Source: Leptospiraceae bacterium (GTDB lineage: Bacteria > Spirochaetota > Leptospiria > Leptospirales > Leptospiraceae). Taken from it: a stretch of 64,000 bases of DNA. Location of the stretch: assembly GCA_016711485.1 (NCBI GenBank), contig JADJSX010000025.1, positions 310,001 to 374,000 on the forward strand, given 5' to 3'. The position numbers and the translations under genes were made by a program. Numbering within the stretch: position 1 is the first letter of the stretch; the number at the start of each line of letters is the position of its first letter. The notes under the pieces were generated by a model. The model had not been told where the DNA came from and ran no database searches. It saw nothing but the letters and a program-made list of their open reading frames with translations. This document shows positions 26,474 to 34,379 of the stretch, in pieces.

Positions 26474-27225
26474 GGCAATATTTTCGCAGCTTTTAAAAAG
26501 ACTACGTAATCCTCCAAAGACATAAATAAATTTGCTTTGTCACTTAGTTCTGAACCAGAAATAATTTTTCCAAGATGTTTTCCGGCAATAATTGAAATCC
26601 TTTTTGTTCCAAACAGCGCTACTATTTTTTCGAAAATACTTACTTCTTCTTGGCTCATTTCTGGAATATCTCTGATATCAATTACACACTGTCCCAACTC
26701 CACAGTGCGCAAAAATTCCATGTTGAAAGTTTTTTTAACTTGGGGTAGGACATATTTTTGAATTCCTGATTTGAAAGTAACTTTGGTCAGACCGGGAGCT
26801 GGATATTCAATACTGATATGACTTTTACGTGTAAGTATTTTATCACTTTTGTTTTCTTTTGAAATTTCCATCAGTTCTTTCACTTTATCTAAGAGTCGAT
26901 GTTTTTCTAAAGGCTGAACTAAATATGCACTAATTCCTAGTTTAAATCCATTTTCAATGTCTACTCGCTTTTGTTCCTTGTAAATTCCTAAAATAGGAAC
27001 ATTTTTAGTATGGTTGTGTTTTTTAAAAAATTGGACTGTATTAATTAATTCTTTATCGATTTTGTTGATACCTATCAAAAGTAAATCGGGTGGAGTGGCT
27101 TTAACATAATCCATTCCCTTTTTATATTCTGTGGCTTTGACAAAGTTATACTTCGCACCAGACAATAAAATCTCAGTATTATCGAGATATTCAGATTCTG
27201 TATCGATTGCAATGATCACATCCAC
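26470..27225 (-). CDS. degenerate receiver domain fused to a STAS-like domain
   Basis: 251 residues. Residues 1-120 have the fold pattern of a receiver domain, but the phospho-acceptor Asp is missing: the beta-3 strand reads PPDLLLIGINK with G52 where Asp should be, and the conserved KP is Q104-P105. It cannot be phosphorylated in the usual manner. The C-terminal part (about 138-248; KYVLPQVKKTFNMEFLRTVELGQCVIDIRDIPEMSQEEVSIFEK) resembles a STAS domain as in anti-sigma-factor antagonists. I infer a protein-protein switch that is not phosphorylated. AAGGAAG precedes the ATG. The gene converges on ppx. Confidence 0.72.
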   Translation of the reverse strand: MDVIIAIDTESEYLDNTEILLSGAKYNFVKATEYKKGMDYVKATPPDLLLIGINKIDKELINTVQFFKKHNHTKNVPILGIYKEQKRVDIENGFKLGISAYLVQPLEKHRLLDKVKELMEISKENKSDKILTRKSHISIEYPAPGLTKVTFKSGIQKYVLPQVKKTFNMEFLRTVELGQCVIDIRDIPEMSQEEVSIFEKIVALFGTKRISIIAGKHLGKIISGSELSDKANLFMSLEDYVVFLKAAKILP

Positions 27226-27415
27226 TTCCTTATCCTAAGTTTTGTAAAGTGGGCACTTTATATACGAATTAGAATTTTTGGCAAGCAGTTTTTTTTGAAA
27301 AAGAAAGATAGTTACCAAATTCATGCAGAATAGTAAGGTGGAAATTAAAATTAATTTAACACCAGCGAGCATAACTCGACTCACTGGATAAAATTAAAAA
27401 GGGTATTATTTTTAT

Positions 27416-28549
27416 TTAGTTCTTAATCTCATTTGTCGGTTTTACTTCAGTAGGGACATCTGGTTTCAGAATATTAATCTTAGAAGCCTGCGTTGGATAA
27501 AAATACGACGAAGCTACGTAAATTCCTAAACTTACAGTAATACCCATTGAAGCTAACAACACATCTTTTCCTACTTGGCGGAAAGTCTGTAAGTAAGGTT
27601 TATCTTCTTTTGTAATCAAATGAAGAACGATTTCTCGTCCAGCGAGTAAACCTAAAAATACCCAAGTTGTAGACATTGGGATACTGCTAATTCTTTGAAA
27701 TACAATAAGAACTATAGCATAAGCTATATCAACTAACGTTGCTGCCTTTGAATAGGCTATGTCTGATTTTTCTGTAACTACTTCCTGGATTGCTCCTCCG
27801 TTCGAAAGAATTATCATAGCCATAGCAAATACCACTATGGAAGTTGCTGTCAGAAATTCATAAATAGAAAGTTTTCTCGGAAGAAAAATTGCAATGTTTG
27901 CGCTATCTTGCAGGAGCCACGAAACCCATAATAGTGCGGTTGAAATCCATTGAAGTTTTGCCCATTTTTTTTCTGTCTTTGGTTTCGGTTCAAATCCTTT
28001 CATGTATTCTTTTTTGGCAAAATAGGCATGGGTTCCCCAAAATGCCATAGCAAATAAGAATGCAATTCCATATCCTAAAAAGGACTTATTTAGCATTTTC
28101 TCAACATTACTTCCTCCAAATAAACCTAAAATTAAAAAAGTAGTTGATATAGGTGCTTTGAGTCGAGTGATAATTACAAGCACGATAGGTGCTAAAAGTT
28201 GCAGAAGATTAAATTCAGTTGTCTCTGGGAATGTTTTTAATCTATCAAAATGAATTTCTCCATTATAATTTATCCAAGCATAAGAAAAAACAATTATCAA
28301 AAGTCCGCATAACATCGCAACTTTAGGAATCCAATGTGTTTTCCGTTTACTTTCGATAAACGTTCCAACAGTTTGAATCGCATCATTTCCAGCTACAGAA
28401 AAGGCTGCCACAGCAAAAGCCATCCACCCTAGAAAATAGTGAGGTACGCCAATAGAATAACTTACAATAATAATAATGGCCACGAAAGCAGTGACCGAAA
28501 AGAACTTTACTTGATCCTTTGAGGATGGTTTGAAATTTGAATGTTTCAT
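27416..28549 (-). CDS. PiT-family inorganic phosphate transporter
   Basis: 377 residues with around ten hydrophobic helices. The family signature is present at 53-60 (AGNDAIQT) and again in a diverged second repeat (LSNGGAIQEVVTEK). KAPISTTFLILGLFGGSN and SSIPMSTTWVFLGLLAGRE are the paired PiT helices of the internal duplication. PiT carriers import phosphate with protons or sodium. The position downstream of a Ppx/GppA gene and its facing regulator fits a phosphate theme, but no shared operon exists. I leave the symbol empty because pitA, pitB and sulfate-permease members cannot be told apart here. Confidence 0.85.
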   Translation of the reverse strand: MKHSNFKPSSKDQVKFFSVTAFVAIIIIVSYSIGVPHYFLGWMAFAVAAFSVAGNDAIQTVGTFIESKRKTHWIPKVAMLCGLLIIVFSYAWINYNGEIHFDRLKTFPETTEFNLLQLLAPIVLVIITRLKAPISTTFLILGLFGGSNVEKMLNKSFLGYGIAFLFAMAFWGTHAYFAKKEYMKGFEPKPKTEKKWAKLQWISTALLWVSWLLQDSANIAIFLPRKLSIYEFLTATSIVVFAMAMIILSNGGAIQEVVTEKSDIAYSKAATLVDIAYAIVLIVFQRISSIPMSTTWVFLGLLAGREIVLHLITKEDKPYLQTFRQVGKDVLLASMGITVSLGIYVASSYFYPTQASKINILKPDVPTEVKPTNEIKN

Positions 28550-28942
28550 AGATATGCCTTGTTTATTTTAATCAGTTAAATCATAATGGACTAAAGGTAT
28601 TTTAGAATTAATCTGATTCTTACAGAAACTATTACAATTATTTATTGCAACATAATTACAAAAAGTTTACAATTTTTCGATCCAAAATTCGTTTTATTAA
28701 CCAACCTTACACTAGGTGAGCCGAACGTCTACCGGATGATATTGATACGCTTACGCTATTCAATAAACTTCCACTCGTTTTCGCTCAACTACCTAACATT
28801 GCAAGATTTATTAGATTTTTCTAATATACTCTCGGTCAAAAGTATTTTTTCATTTTTGCGTAACATCAGTTATTAATGATTATTTGGATTGATTAATTTT
28901 TTTATACTTTACTCAATATCTTTAATTAATGTAGATAAAACT
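28550..28942. other. intergenic region with a faint family-1-like sequence
   Basis: No gene is visible. On the minus strand the segment around 28700-28780 reads AATAGCGTAAGCGTATC and further TCACCTAGTGTAAGGTTGG, which recalls the family-1 end motifs but is too diverged to be sure. The rest is AT-rich. Confidence 0.35.
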
Positions 28943-30364
28943 ATGAAATCAATAAAACTTTCGGTATTCCTATTTCTTTTAAATATATTTTCAATTAGTG
29001 CGGACTCATTTCAAAATGTAAATGGATTTTTTGGCGAAAGAGCAGCAGGAATGGGAGGGGCTTATTCCGCGATTTCCGATGATGTATCTGGAACCTATTA
29101 TAATCCTGCCGGTATCGCATTTGCGCAAAATTCTTATTATTCGATAAATGCTAGTAGTTATAATGAAACAACGGTCGATCATAAAAACTTATTTGGGCCC
29201 GGGCAAAATTATTCAAGGCAGTCTCGAAATTATTTACCTAATTTTATTGGTTTCATAAAAAAAAGTGGGAAGTGGACTTACGGATTTTCAGTATTAAATC
29301 CAATTAACAAATCATTTGATCAATCTGACCGAATTACTCTTCCACTTTATAGGCGAAACTTATCTCAGATTGATATCAGCTTTACGGAAGAAAATTTTCG
29401 CCTACTTGCAGGCCCTAGTGTTTCTTATTTAGTTACGGATAAGTTAGGAATAGGAGTCACTTCTTATTATATGTACGATAGTAATCGAACAATTGTGAAT
29501 GGAAATGAAAATCAATTTAATAATAGTGTCACATCTGTTGTTGAACAAAATAGAAGGCGGACAAGTGGAATAATTCCAGTTGTAGGTTTGCAGTATATGT
29601 TAACGGAAAAACTTTCTCTTGGACTTTCTTTTCGTAGAATTTTCGTCACAGGTGGTAATGTATCTTATCGAACTAATGTGACTACAGCAGGTAGAACCGG
29701 AGGTCCTTCTTCATTAATTGTTCAATCTACAGAAAATGGAGGTGCTTTAGCAAATGCATTTAATTTAACAATTCTTAGTCCTTCAACTTACCAAATTCCA
29801 CAAGTAAGTGAAATTAGATTTGGTTGGGCATTTTTTAGTAATAAACAATTTACTATATCTTCTGATCTTATTTATACTTCCGGATACAAATTAAAAATGC
29901 AAAATTATGTTTATAATACTCGCTTCGGAGTATTGGGATTATCAGATCCTTATGAAAATGAATTAAAAAGAAACCAGACTTTAAACTATAATATTGGAAT
30001 TGAATACTTTATATTTGAAAACTTAGTGTTAAGGGTTGGGCACTTTACGAATCGATCGAATAATTATGAAGTTCATTGGAGAGAAGCTGCATTGTATGCA
30101 TTGTATAGAGGAAACAGTCTGGGTAGTGCTAATGTCAATCTAACAGATAATTTATCCTATACGCTTCCAGAGAAAAGAAACCAATATATAAATTTAACTG
30201 GATATTCATTTGGGATCGGAATTGAGAATGCCAGAAATTCGGCAAGCTTAACAGTAGTTATTCAAAATGGAAAAGGAATTGGAACTATAGATAGAAACCA
30301 ACTCCCAACCACTTCTGTATATAGAGAAAATACTATTTATCTTTCAGGAAGTACTAGATATTAA
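28943..30364 (+). CDS. FadL/OmpP1-like outer-membrane protein
   Basis: 473 residues from ATG 28943. An upstream TTG keeps the frame open from 28889, but the signal peptide MKSIKLSVFLFLLNIFSISA starts at 28943. The mature N-terminus has the FadL hallmark GERAAGMGGAYSAISDDVSGTYYNPAGIAFAQNS, in which the hatch domain contacts hydrophobic substrates. Repeated amphipathic strands follow, and the C-terminus ends ENTIYLSGSTRY, with terminal aromatic Tyr as in beta-barrels. Members import long-chain fatty acids or other hydrophobic compounds across the outer membrane. The substrate is unknown here. The neighbouring genes do not help. Confidence 0.82.
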   Translation: MKSIKLSVFLFLLNIFSISADSFQNVNGFFGERAAGMGGAYSAISDDVSGTYYNPAGIAFAQNSYYSINASSYNETTVDHKNLFGPGQNYSRQSRNYLPNFIGFIKKSGKWTYGFSVLNPINKSFDQSDRITLPLYRRNLSQIDISFTEENFRLLAGPSVSYLVTDKLGIGVTSYYMYDSNRTIVNGNENQFNNSVTSVVEQNRRRTSGIIPVVGLQYMLTEKLSLGLSFRRIFVTGGNVSYRTNVTTAGRTGGPSSLIVQSTENGGALANAFNLTILSPSTYQIPQVSEIRFGWAFFSNKQFTISSDLIYTSGYKLKMQNYVYNTRFGVLGLSDPYENELKRNQTLNYNIGIEYFIFENLVLRVGHFTNRSNNYEVHWREAALYALYRGNSLGSANVNLTDNLSYTLPEKRNQYINLTGYSFGIGIENARNSASLTVVIQNGKGIGTIDRNQLPTTSVYRENTIYLSGSTRY

Positions 30365-30376
30365 AAATTCTTTAGA

Positions 30377-31024
30377 TTACAATGTTTCCGGTTCACTGAT
30401 AGATTCTACTTGATTTACATCCTTCGCAGTCCTAGGAACTGGTTTTAGTAAACCCAAAAAGCCATCGCTTGCTATTTGTAGAATTTGTATTTTTTCTTTT
30501 AAAGTATTCGTATCATAACCGTTCTCTTCCAATTGATAATATTCTGCCATTAACTCGCTGTATGCCGTTTGCAGATGGAAAATGGATTTTTCTAATGAAT
30601 TTGGTTTCGCAATTTTTCTTTTCCTGTAGGCTGCTATTAAATACTTGTATAATACGATTAGAAAAAAGAACGTATAAGCGGGAATCAGAATTAAAAGACT
30701 AGAAATTATGGTTTTATCCAAAGTTTCACTGAGTCGCTTTTTGTTCAGTATACCTACTTTTGCAATTAAGTAATAAATCCCGACAGAAGCAATAACGGCA
30801 AAAAACAAATTAAATTTGGAAGTTGATGGAGAAATGCTATTGATTATTAGAAGAATGATAATGGATAAAAATAATAAAATAAATACTTCTATTGGTACAA
30901 TTTGTATTACTCTGTCTATGAAATCGTATAATCGGGAATAATTTTTCAATAATGATTTGAAGAATTTTTCAAAATTATTGTAATCACTCTGGAGAATTGA
31001 TAAAAAATCTTTTACTGGCGACAT
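30377..31024 (-). CDS. hypothetical membrane protein
   Basis: 215 residues with three hydrophobic helices at about 46-63, 71-91 and 106-131, flanked by charged, probably helical N- and C-terminal segments. I do not recognise the family. AAGGGA stands eight bases before its ATG (31022-31024). It is divergent from the next gene, whose start codon begins one base away at 31026, so the control signals of each gene must lie inside the other. It converges on the FadL-like gene with 12 bases between the stops. Confidence 0.6.
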   Translation of the reverse strand: MSPVKDFLSILQSDYNNFEKFFKSLLKNYSRLYDFIDRVIQIVPIEVFILLFLSIIILLIINSISPSTSKFNLFFAVIASVGIYYLIAKVGILNKKRLSETLDKTIISSLLILIPAYTFFFLIVLYKYLIAAYRKRKIAKPNSLEKSIFHLQTAYSELMAEYYQLEENGYDTNTLKEKIQILQIASDGFLGLLKPVPRTAKDVNQVESISEPETL

Positions 31025-31025
31025 A

Positions 31026-32057
31026 ATGAAATCCCTTACTTTTCTTACTACTATATTCGGTCGAGTCTCTAAAAAGTATTATTCATTAAGTTTTCTTTGG
31101 AAAATTATTTTGGTTTATACCCTTTTGGCGATTCCTTTTCTGTATAATCACGAAAGTCACCTTCCTTTTTTCATAATTTTGATTTTAATCACAACCTCAC
31201 TCGCTGTTTCGCTTTTAACATTATTTATAAGTATTCTGGTTTTAAAGCATTTGTTTCGAAAAGACTTTATATTTTGGCAAGAAATCTTGTATCTTAGCGT
31301 TACCATTGGAATAGTATATGCTTTTGGATTTTTTGATAACCAAGCTGGAGTCATTTTCTTGGCTTTTGTTTTGCTTTTTTTCCTATTTTATCGACTAATT
31401 CGTGCGGCTATTTACTATCGAATTGTTTTAGTTGGTATGGCAATTTTTGTAAATGGGCTTCTTACCTTTAAATATTTGCAATTTTCTGAAATGTATTTAT
31501 TCAATCGTTCCTTTCAAGATAAATATGAATCCATTGATAAGGATTTAACTGAGTGGACATTCGATGAGCAAACAAAGATTTTAACAAATACGATTATCCC
31601 TATTCGTCTTATTCTTCCGAAAGAATTTTATTTCCATAATCCGAAAGATTTAAAAATGAAAGAAAAAACAGGTACAGGGCAAATTGCAGGTATCCTCTCT
31701 TCAGGAGAAAACAATCCCAATCGTTATCCATTGGTTAGATTATTTTATGTTCCAGAATTTATTAAAGCTGATCTAGAAACAATTAAGGAAGAATACAATT
31801 CTATTTTGGAATTTGAAAAACACCAAGGAAATATGGAAGAAATAAAAAATCTCGGAGAACATATACACCCAGAAAAAAAATGGCAAGGTAATTTTTGGGC
31901 ATTCTATGACATTCTCCGTCCTCGTTATTCCAAAACTGGTTTTTATATTTATCATTTGAAGAACGGTGGTTTTCTTATTTTAGATATTACAGAAAACTTA
32001 GTCGAGAATCAGTTTCATGAAAATGAAATTGAAGAAATTCTAAAAAGTATAGAATAA
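31026..32057 (+). CDS. hypothetical membrane protein with a C-terminal soluble domain
   Basis: 343 residues. Five hydrophobic helices are seen in the N-terminal half (about 22-40, 46-73, 87-101, 108-123, 131-150), then a soluble domain of about 190 residues with no motif I know (DEQTKILTNTIIPIRLILPKEF ... LKNGGFLILDITENLVENQFHENEIEEIL). No ribosome site is obvious before the ATG, so the start may lie a little downstream. It is followed by rsgA seven bases after its stop and may share a transcript with it. The unknown function and the divergent arrangement with 30377-31024 suggest a paired membrane function, which is an inference. Confidence 0.62.
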   Translation: MKSLTFLTTIFGRVSKKYYSLSFLWKIILVYTLLAIPFLYNHESHLPFFIILILITTSLAVSLLTLFISILVLKHLFRKDFIFWQEILYLSVTIGIVYAFGFFDNQAGVIFLAFVLLFFLFYRLIRAAIYYRIVLVGMAIFVNGLLTFKYLQFSEMYLFNRSFQDKYESIDKDLTEWTFDEQTKILTNTIIPIRLILPKEFYFHNPKDLKMKEKTGTGQIAGILSSGENNPNRYPLVRLFYVPEFIKADLETIKEEYNSILEFEKHQGNMEEIKNLGEHIHPEKKWQGNFWAFYDILRPRYSKTGFYIYHLKNGGFLILDITENLVENQFHENEIEEILKSIE

Positions 32058-32064
32058 TTTTTCT

Positions 32065-33147
32065 ATGTCAATTTCACTTCAGCAACTTGGATTTGAATCT
32101 TTTTTTGAAAATCAATTTTCTATTTCAAAAGGAAATCCATTTGTACCTGCACGAGTCATTTCGGAACATAAGGAAATGTATCGGCTTCAAAGTGAAAAAG
32201 GAGAATTTTTAGGAGAGGTATCCGGTAAATTACTATATACCGCTGTTAACCGTGAAGATTTTCCTGTAGTTGGTGATTGGGTTTATATCCAAGAACTAGA
32301 AGGGGAGAATAAAGCAATTATCCATTCGATTTTTGATAGGAAAACAAAACTTTCCAGAAAGGCACCTGGTAAAAACATCGAGGAGCAAGTTCTCTGTGCA
32401 AATATGGATATAATTTTTATTGTTCAACCTATGGACTTTACTTTTAATCCAAATAGAATTGAGCGATACCTTACAATTGTTTGGGAAAGTGGTGCTATTC
32501 CTGTTGTAGTTCTTACCAAGAAAGACTTATCTGATTCACCTGAATCGATTTTTTTAGAAGCAAAGTCAGTTGCTTTAGGTGTTAAGGTTCACTCAGTTAA
32601 CTCCTTATTAGGTGATGGATTAGAGGAAATTGAACCTTATTTACAATTTGGTAAAACGATTGTTTTTATTGGTCAATCTGGAGCTGGAAAATCTACACTT
32701 ATAAATAAATTAAGTAAACAAGATCTTCAAAAAACACAAGATACAAGAAAAGGAGATGCAAGAGGAAAACATACAACTACGCATAGAGAATTATTCGTAT
32801 TAGACGGAGGTGCTCTTTTAATTGATACTCCGGGGCTAAGAGAGATTCAACTCTGGGGAAATGACTCTATGTTGGAAGAAACTTATTATGATATAAAAGA
32901 ACTAGCATCTAGATGTAAATTCTCTGATTGCAATCATGAAAGCGAATCAGGCTGCGCAGTATTAGCCGCTATTGAAAATGGATATCTTTCGGAAGAAAGG
33001 TTTGCGAACTATTCCAAAATGAAGCGGGAGTTATTGTTTCTAGAATCAAAAATGGATGAGACAGCAAAATTGCAAAGAAAACAAAAAGATAGACAATTAC
33101 ACAAGAATATAAGAGAACGCTTAAAACAAAAATACGGAAATCGATAA
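32065..33147 (+). CDS. rsgA: ribosome small-subunit-dependent GTPase RsgA
   Basis: 360 residues in the circularly permuted RsgA order: an OB-fold-like N-terminus, then the G4 motif (VVLTKKDL), then the P-loop GQSGAGKSTLINKL, switch segment RGKHTTTHRELF and G3 DTPGLREIQLW, and a C-terminal zinc finger (CKFSDCNHESESGCAV). It is a GTPase that assists late maturation of the 30S subunit and is released by GTP hydrolysis. The long lysine-rich tail (after about 330) is family-typical. It lies seven bases after the preceding membrane protein gene and its stop is one base from that of the facing gene at 33149. Confidence 0.95.
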   Translation: MSISLQQLGFESFFENQFSISKGNPFVPARVISEHKEMYRLQSEKGEFLGEVSGKLLYTAVNREDFPVVGDWVYIQELEGENKAIIHSIFDRKTKLSRKAPGKNIEEQVLCANMDIIFIVQPMDFTFNPNRIERYLTIVWESGAIPVVVLTKKDLSDSPESIFLEAKSVALGVKVHSVNSLLGDGLEEIEPYLQFGKTIVFIGQSGAGKSTLINKLSKQDLQKTQDTRKGDARGKHTTTHRELFVLDGGALLIDTPGLREIQLWGNDSMLEETYYDIKELASRCKFSDCNHESESGCAVLAAIENGYLSEERFANYSKMKRELLFLESKMDETAKLQRKQKDRQLHKNIRERLKQKYGNR

Positions 33148-33148
33148 T

Positions 33149-33904
33149 CTAGAATCTATATTCAAACTTTATCGACATTTGGTCTCTGGAGGCTGAAGCC
33201 CGAAGAGATAGGTTATCTTTTGGATGAAAAATTACAACATCAAATAAATTAATTAAATAAATTCCAGCTAACACACCTCCGGCAATTTCAGCACGATGTC
33301 CAGCTCTTTCTTTTCTGCCTCTTTGAGAATACATTTCGTTATATGTTTGTTCTTGAGCTAGTGAATCTTTAAAATAAAGTGCAAATAGATAATTTTGCGT
33401 TTTGTAACTGTAGTCCCTTTTTTCTGCTTGTGCCTCTTTGCTTTGGTGTGCAACAAACCCAATACCCCCTAAAAAAAATAAAAAATACGCAGTGCTTGGA
33501 ATTTTACGGTTTTGGTAAATCTGTCCCCAGCCAGGGATAGCGGCAGATCTCAGGAATGCTTGTGTTCGAGTAATTTTATTCCTTCCACCGACTGAATCAA
33601 TCATCGGAGTCGCCGGTGAAACATCCAGCACTTCTGGTCCGCCTGAATCCTTTAGTATTTGGTTGATTTCAGTTTGGGTTAAATCTTTGTAGGAAATTTT
33701 TAGAATTTCTTTTTTGGAGAAAACTTCTGGATCAGCGTCTGCTTTTTCTTCAAATACAAGACTTAATTTATCTTGACTTACAATTTTACCTTTTTTGACA
33801 TTTCCATTCCGGAGTACAATAGTTTCAGAGAATACTGTATTTGAAATAAGGAAAAATAAAATAAAAAAGAGAGATGATTTAGTAAAAAAATATTTTCGAG
33901 TCAT
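33149..33904 (-). CDS. hypothetical envelope protein with a PGWGQIY motif
   Basis: 251 residues. A signal peptide or N-terminal anchor (MTRKYFFTKSSLFFILFFLISNTVFS) leads to a short domain (VLRNGNVKKGKIVSQDKLSLVFEE) of the type used in many Leptospira envelope proteins. The second half holds FLRSAAIPGWGQIYQNRKIPSTAYFLFFLGGIGFVAHQ and LAGIYLINLFDVVIFHP, the two hydrophobic segments of a family of bacterial envelope proteins (DUF5683-like) with unknown role. No ribosome site is strong. The gene converges on rsgA. I am confident it is a gene and moderately confident of the relationship. Confidence 0.68.
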   Translation of the reverse strand: MTRKYFFTKSSLFFILFFLISNTVFSETIVLRNGNVKKGKIVSQDKLSLVFEEKADADPEVFSKKEILKISYKDLTQTEINQILKDSGGPEVLDVSPATPMIDSVGGRNKITRTQAFLRSAAIPGWGQIYQNRKIPSTAYFLFFLGGIGFVAHQSKEAQAEKRDYSYKTQNYLFALYFKDSLAQEQTYNEMYSQRGRKERAGHRAEIAGGVLAGIYLINLFDVVIFHPKDNLSLRASASRDQMSIKFEYRF

Positions 33905-34379
33905 ATTATATCCATACCAAGATTTAGTCCGTTATACTAACTTACTGTTAAAAATTTGTCAATGAATATTCAGACGTGAATTTGCAACTCATCGTGAATA
34001 TTTTTGGATAATAAAGTTAGAATGAATAAAAAAACCAGTTATCTATTTATAACTCACCTTACGCAAAATTGGTAATTTATGGAAAGAAGGAATATCTTGA
34101 GAATATTAGAAACTGCTAATGAATTAATAGTGATAGCGAAATCAATAGCCCGCGGCAGCGAACCCACCGTTAGGTGTCAACCATCCCGCCCACACGGGAA
34201 CGCTGGCACTCACCTAACATTATCATTTCTTTTTAATAAAGAAATGATAGCGTAAGGTGAGATAATAAATAAAATTCGTCATTATAGAAGAGTCATTGAT
34301 TTTCTAATTATAAAATCTATATCTTATTTGTGTTAAAATTTCTTGACGTATTATATGATTAGCAAAATTCTATGTAGAT
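33905..34379. other. intergenic region holding family-1 element copy E
   Basis: The 475 bases before the helicase gene hold the complete copy E of the inverted-repeat element (34049-34263). The remaining sequence is AT-rich and shows no gene. A promoter for the helicase presumably sits within the last 100 bases, but I cannot assign it with confidence. Confidence 0.55.
34049..34263. repeat. family-1 inverted-repeat element, complete copy (copy E)
   Basis: The clearest full-length member. AACTCACCTTACGC at 34051-34064 is matched by GCGTAAGGTGAG at 34250-34261 as a terminal inverted repeat of 12 bases. Inside are the GC-rich segment CAATAGCCCGCGGCAGCGAA, a 6-8 base CCCGCC/CGGG palindrome region and a near-terminal hairpin with 11-base arms (34222-34232 with 34238-34248). 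Length is about 213 bases. No transposase is encoded. Confidence 0.78.
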
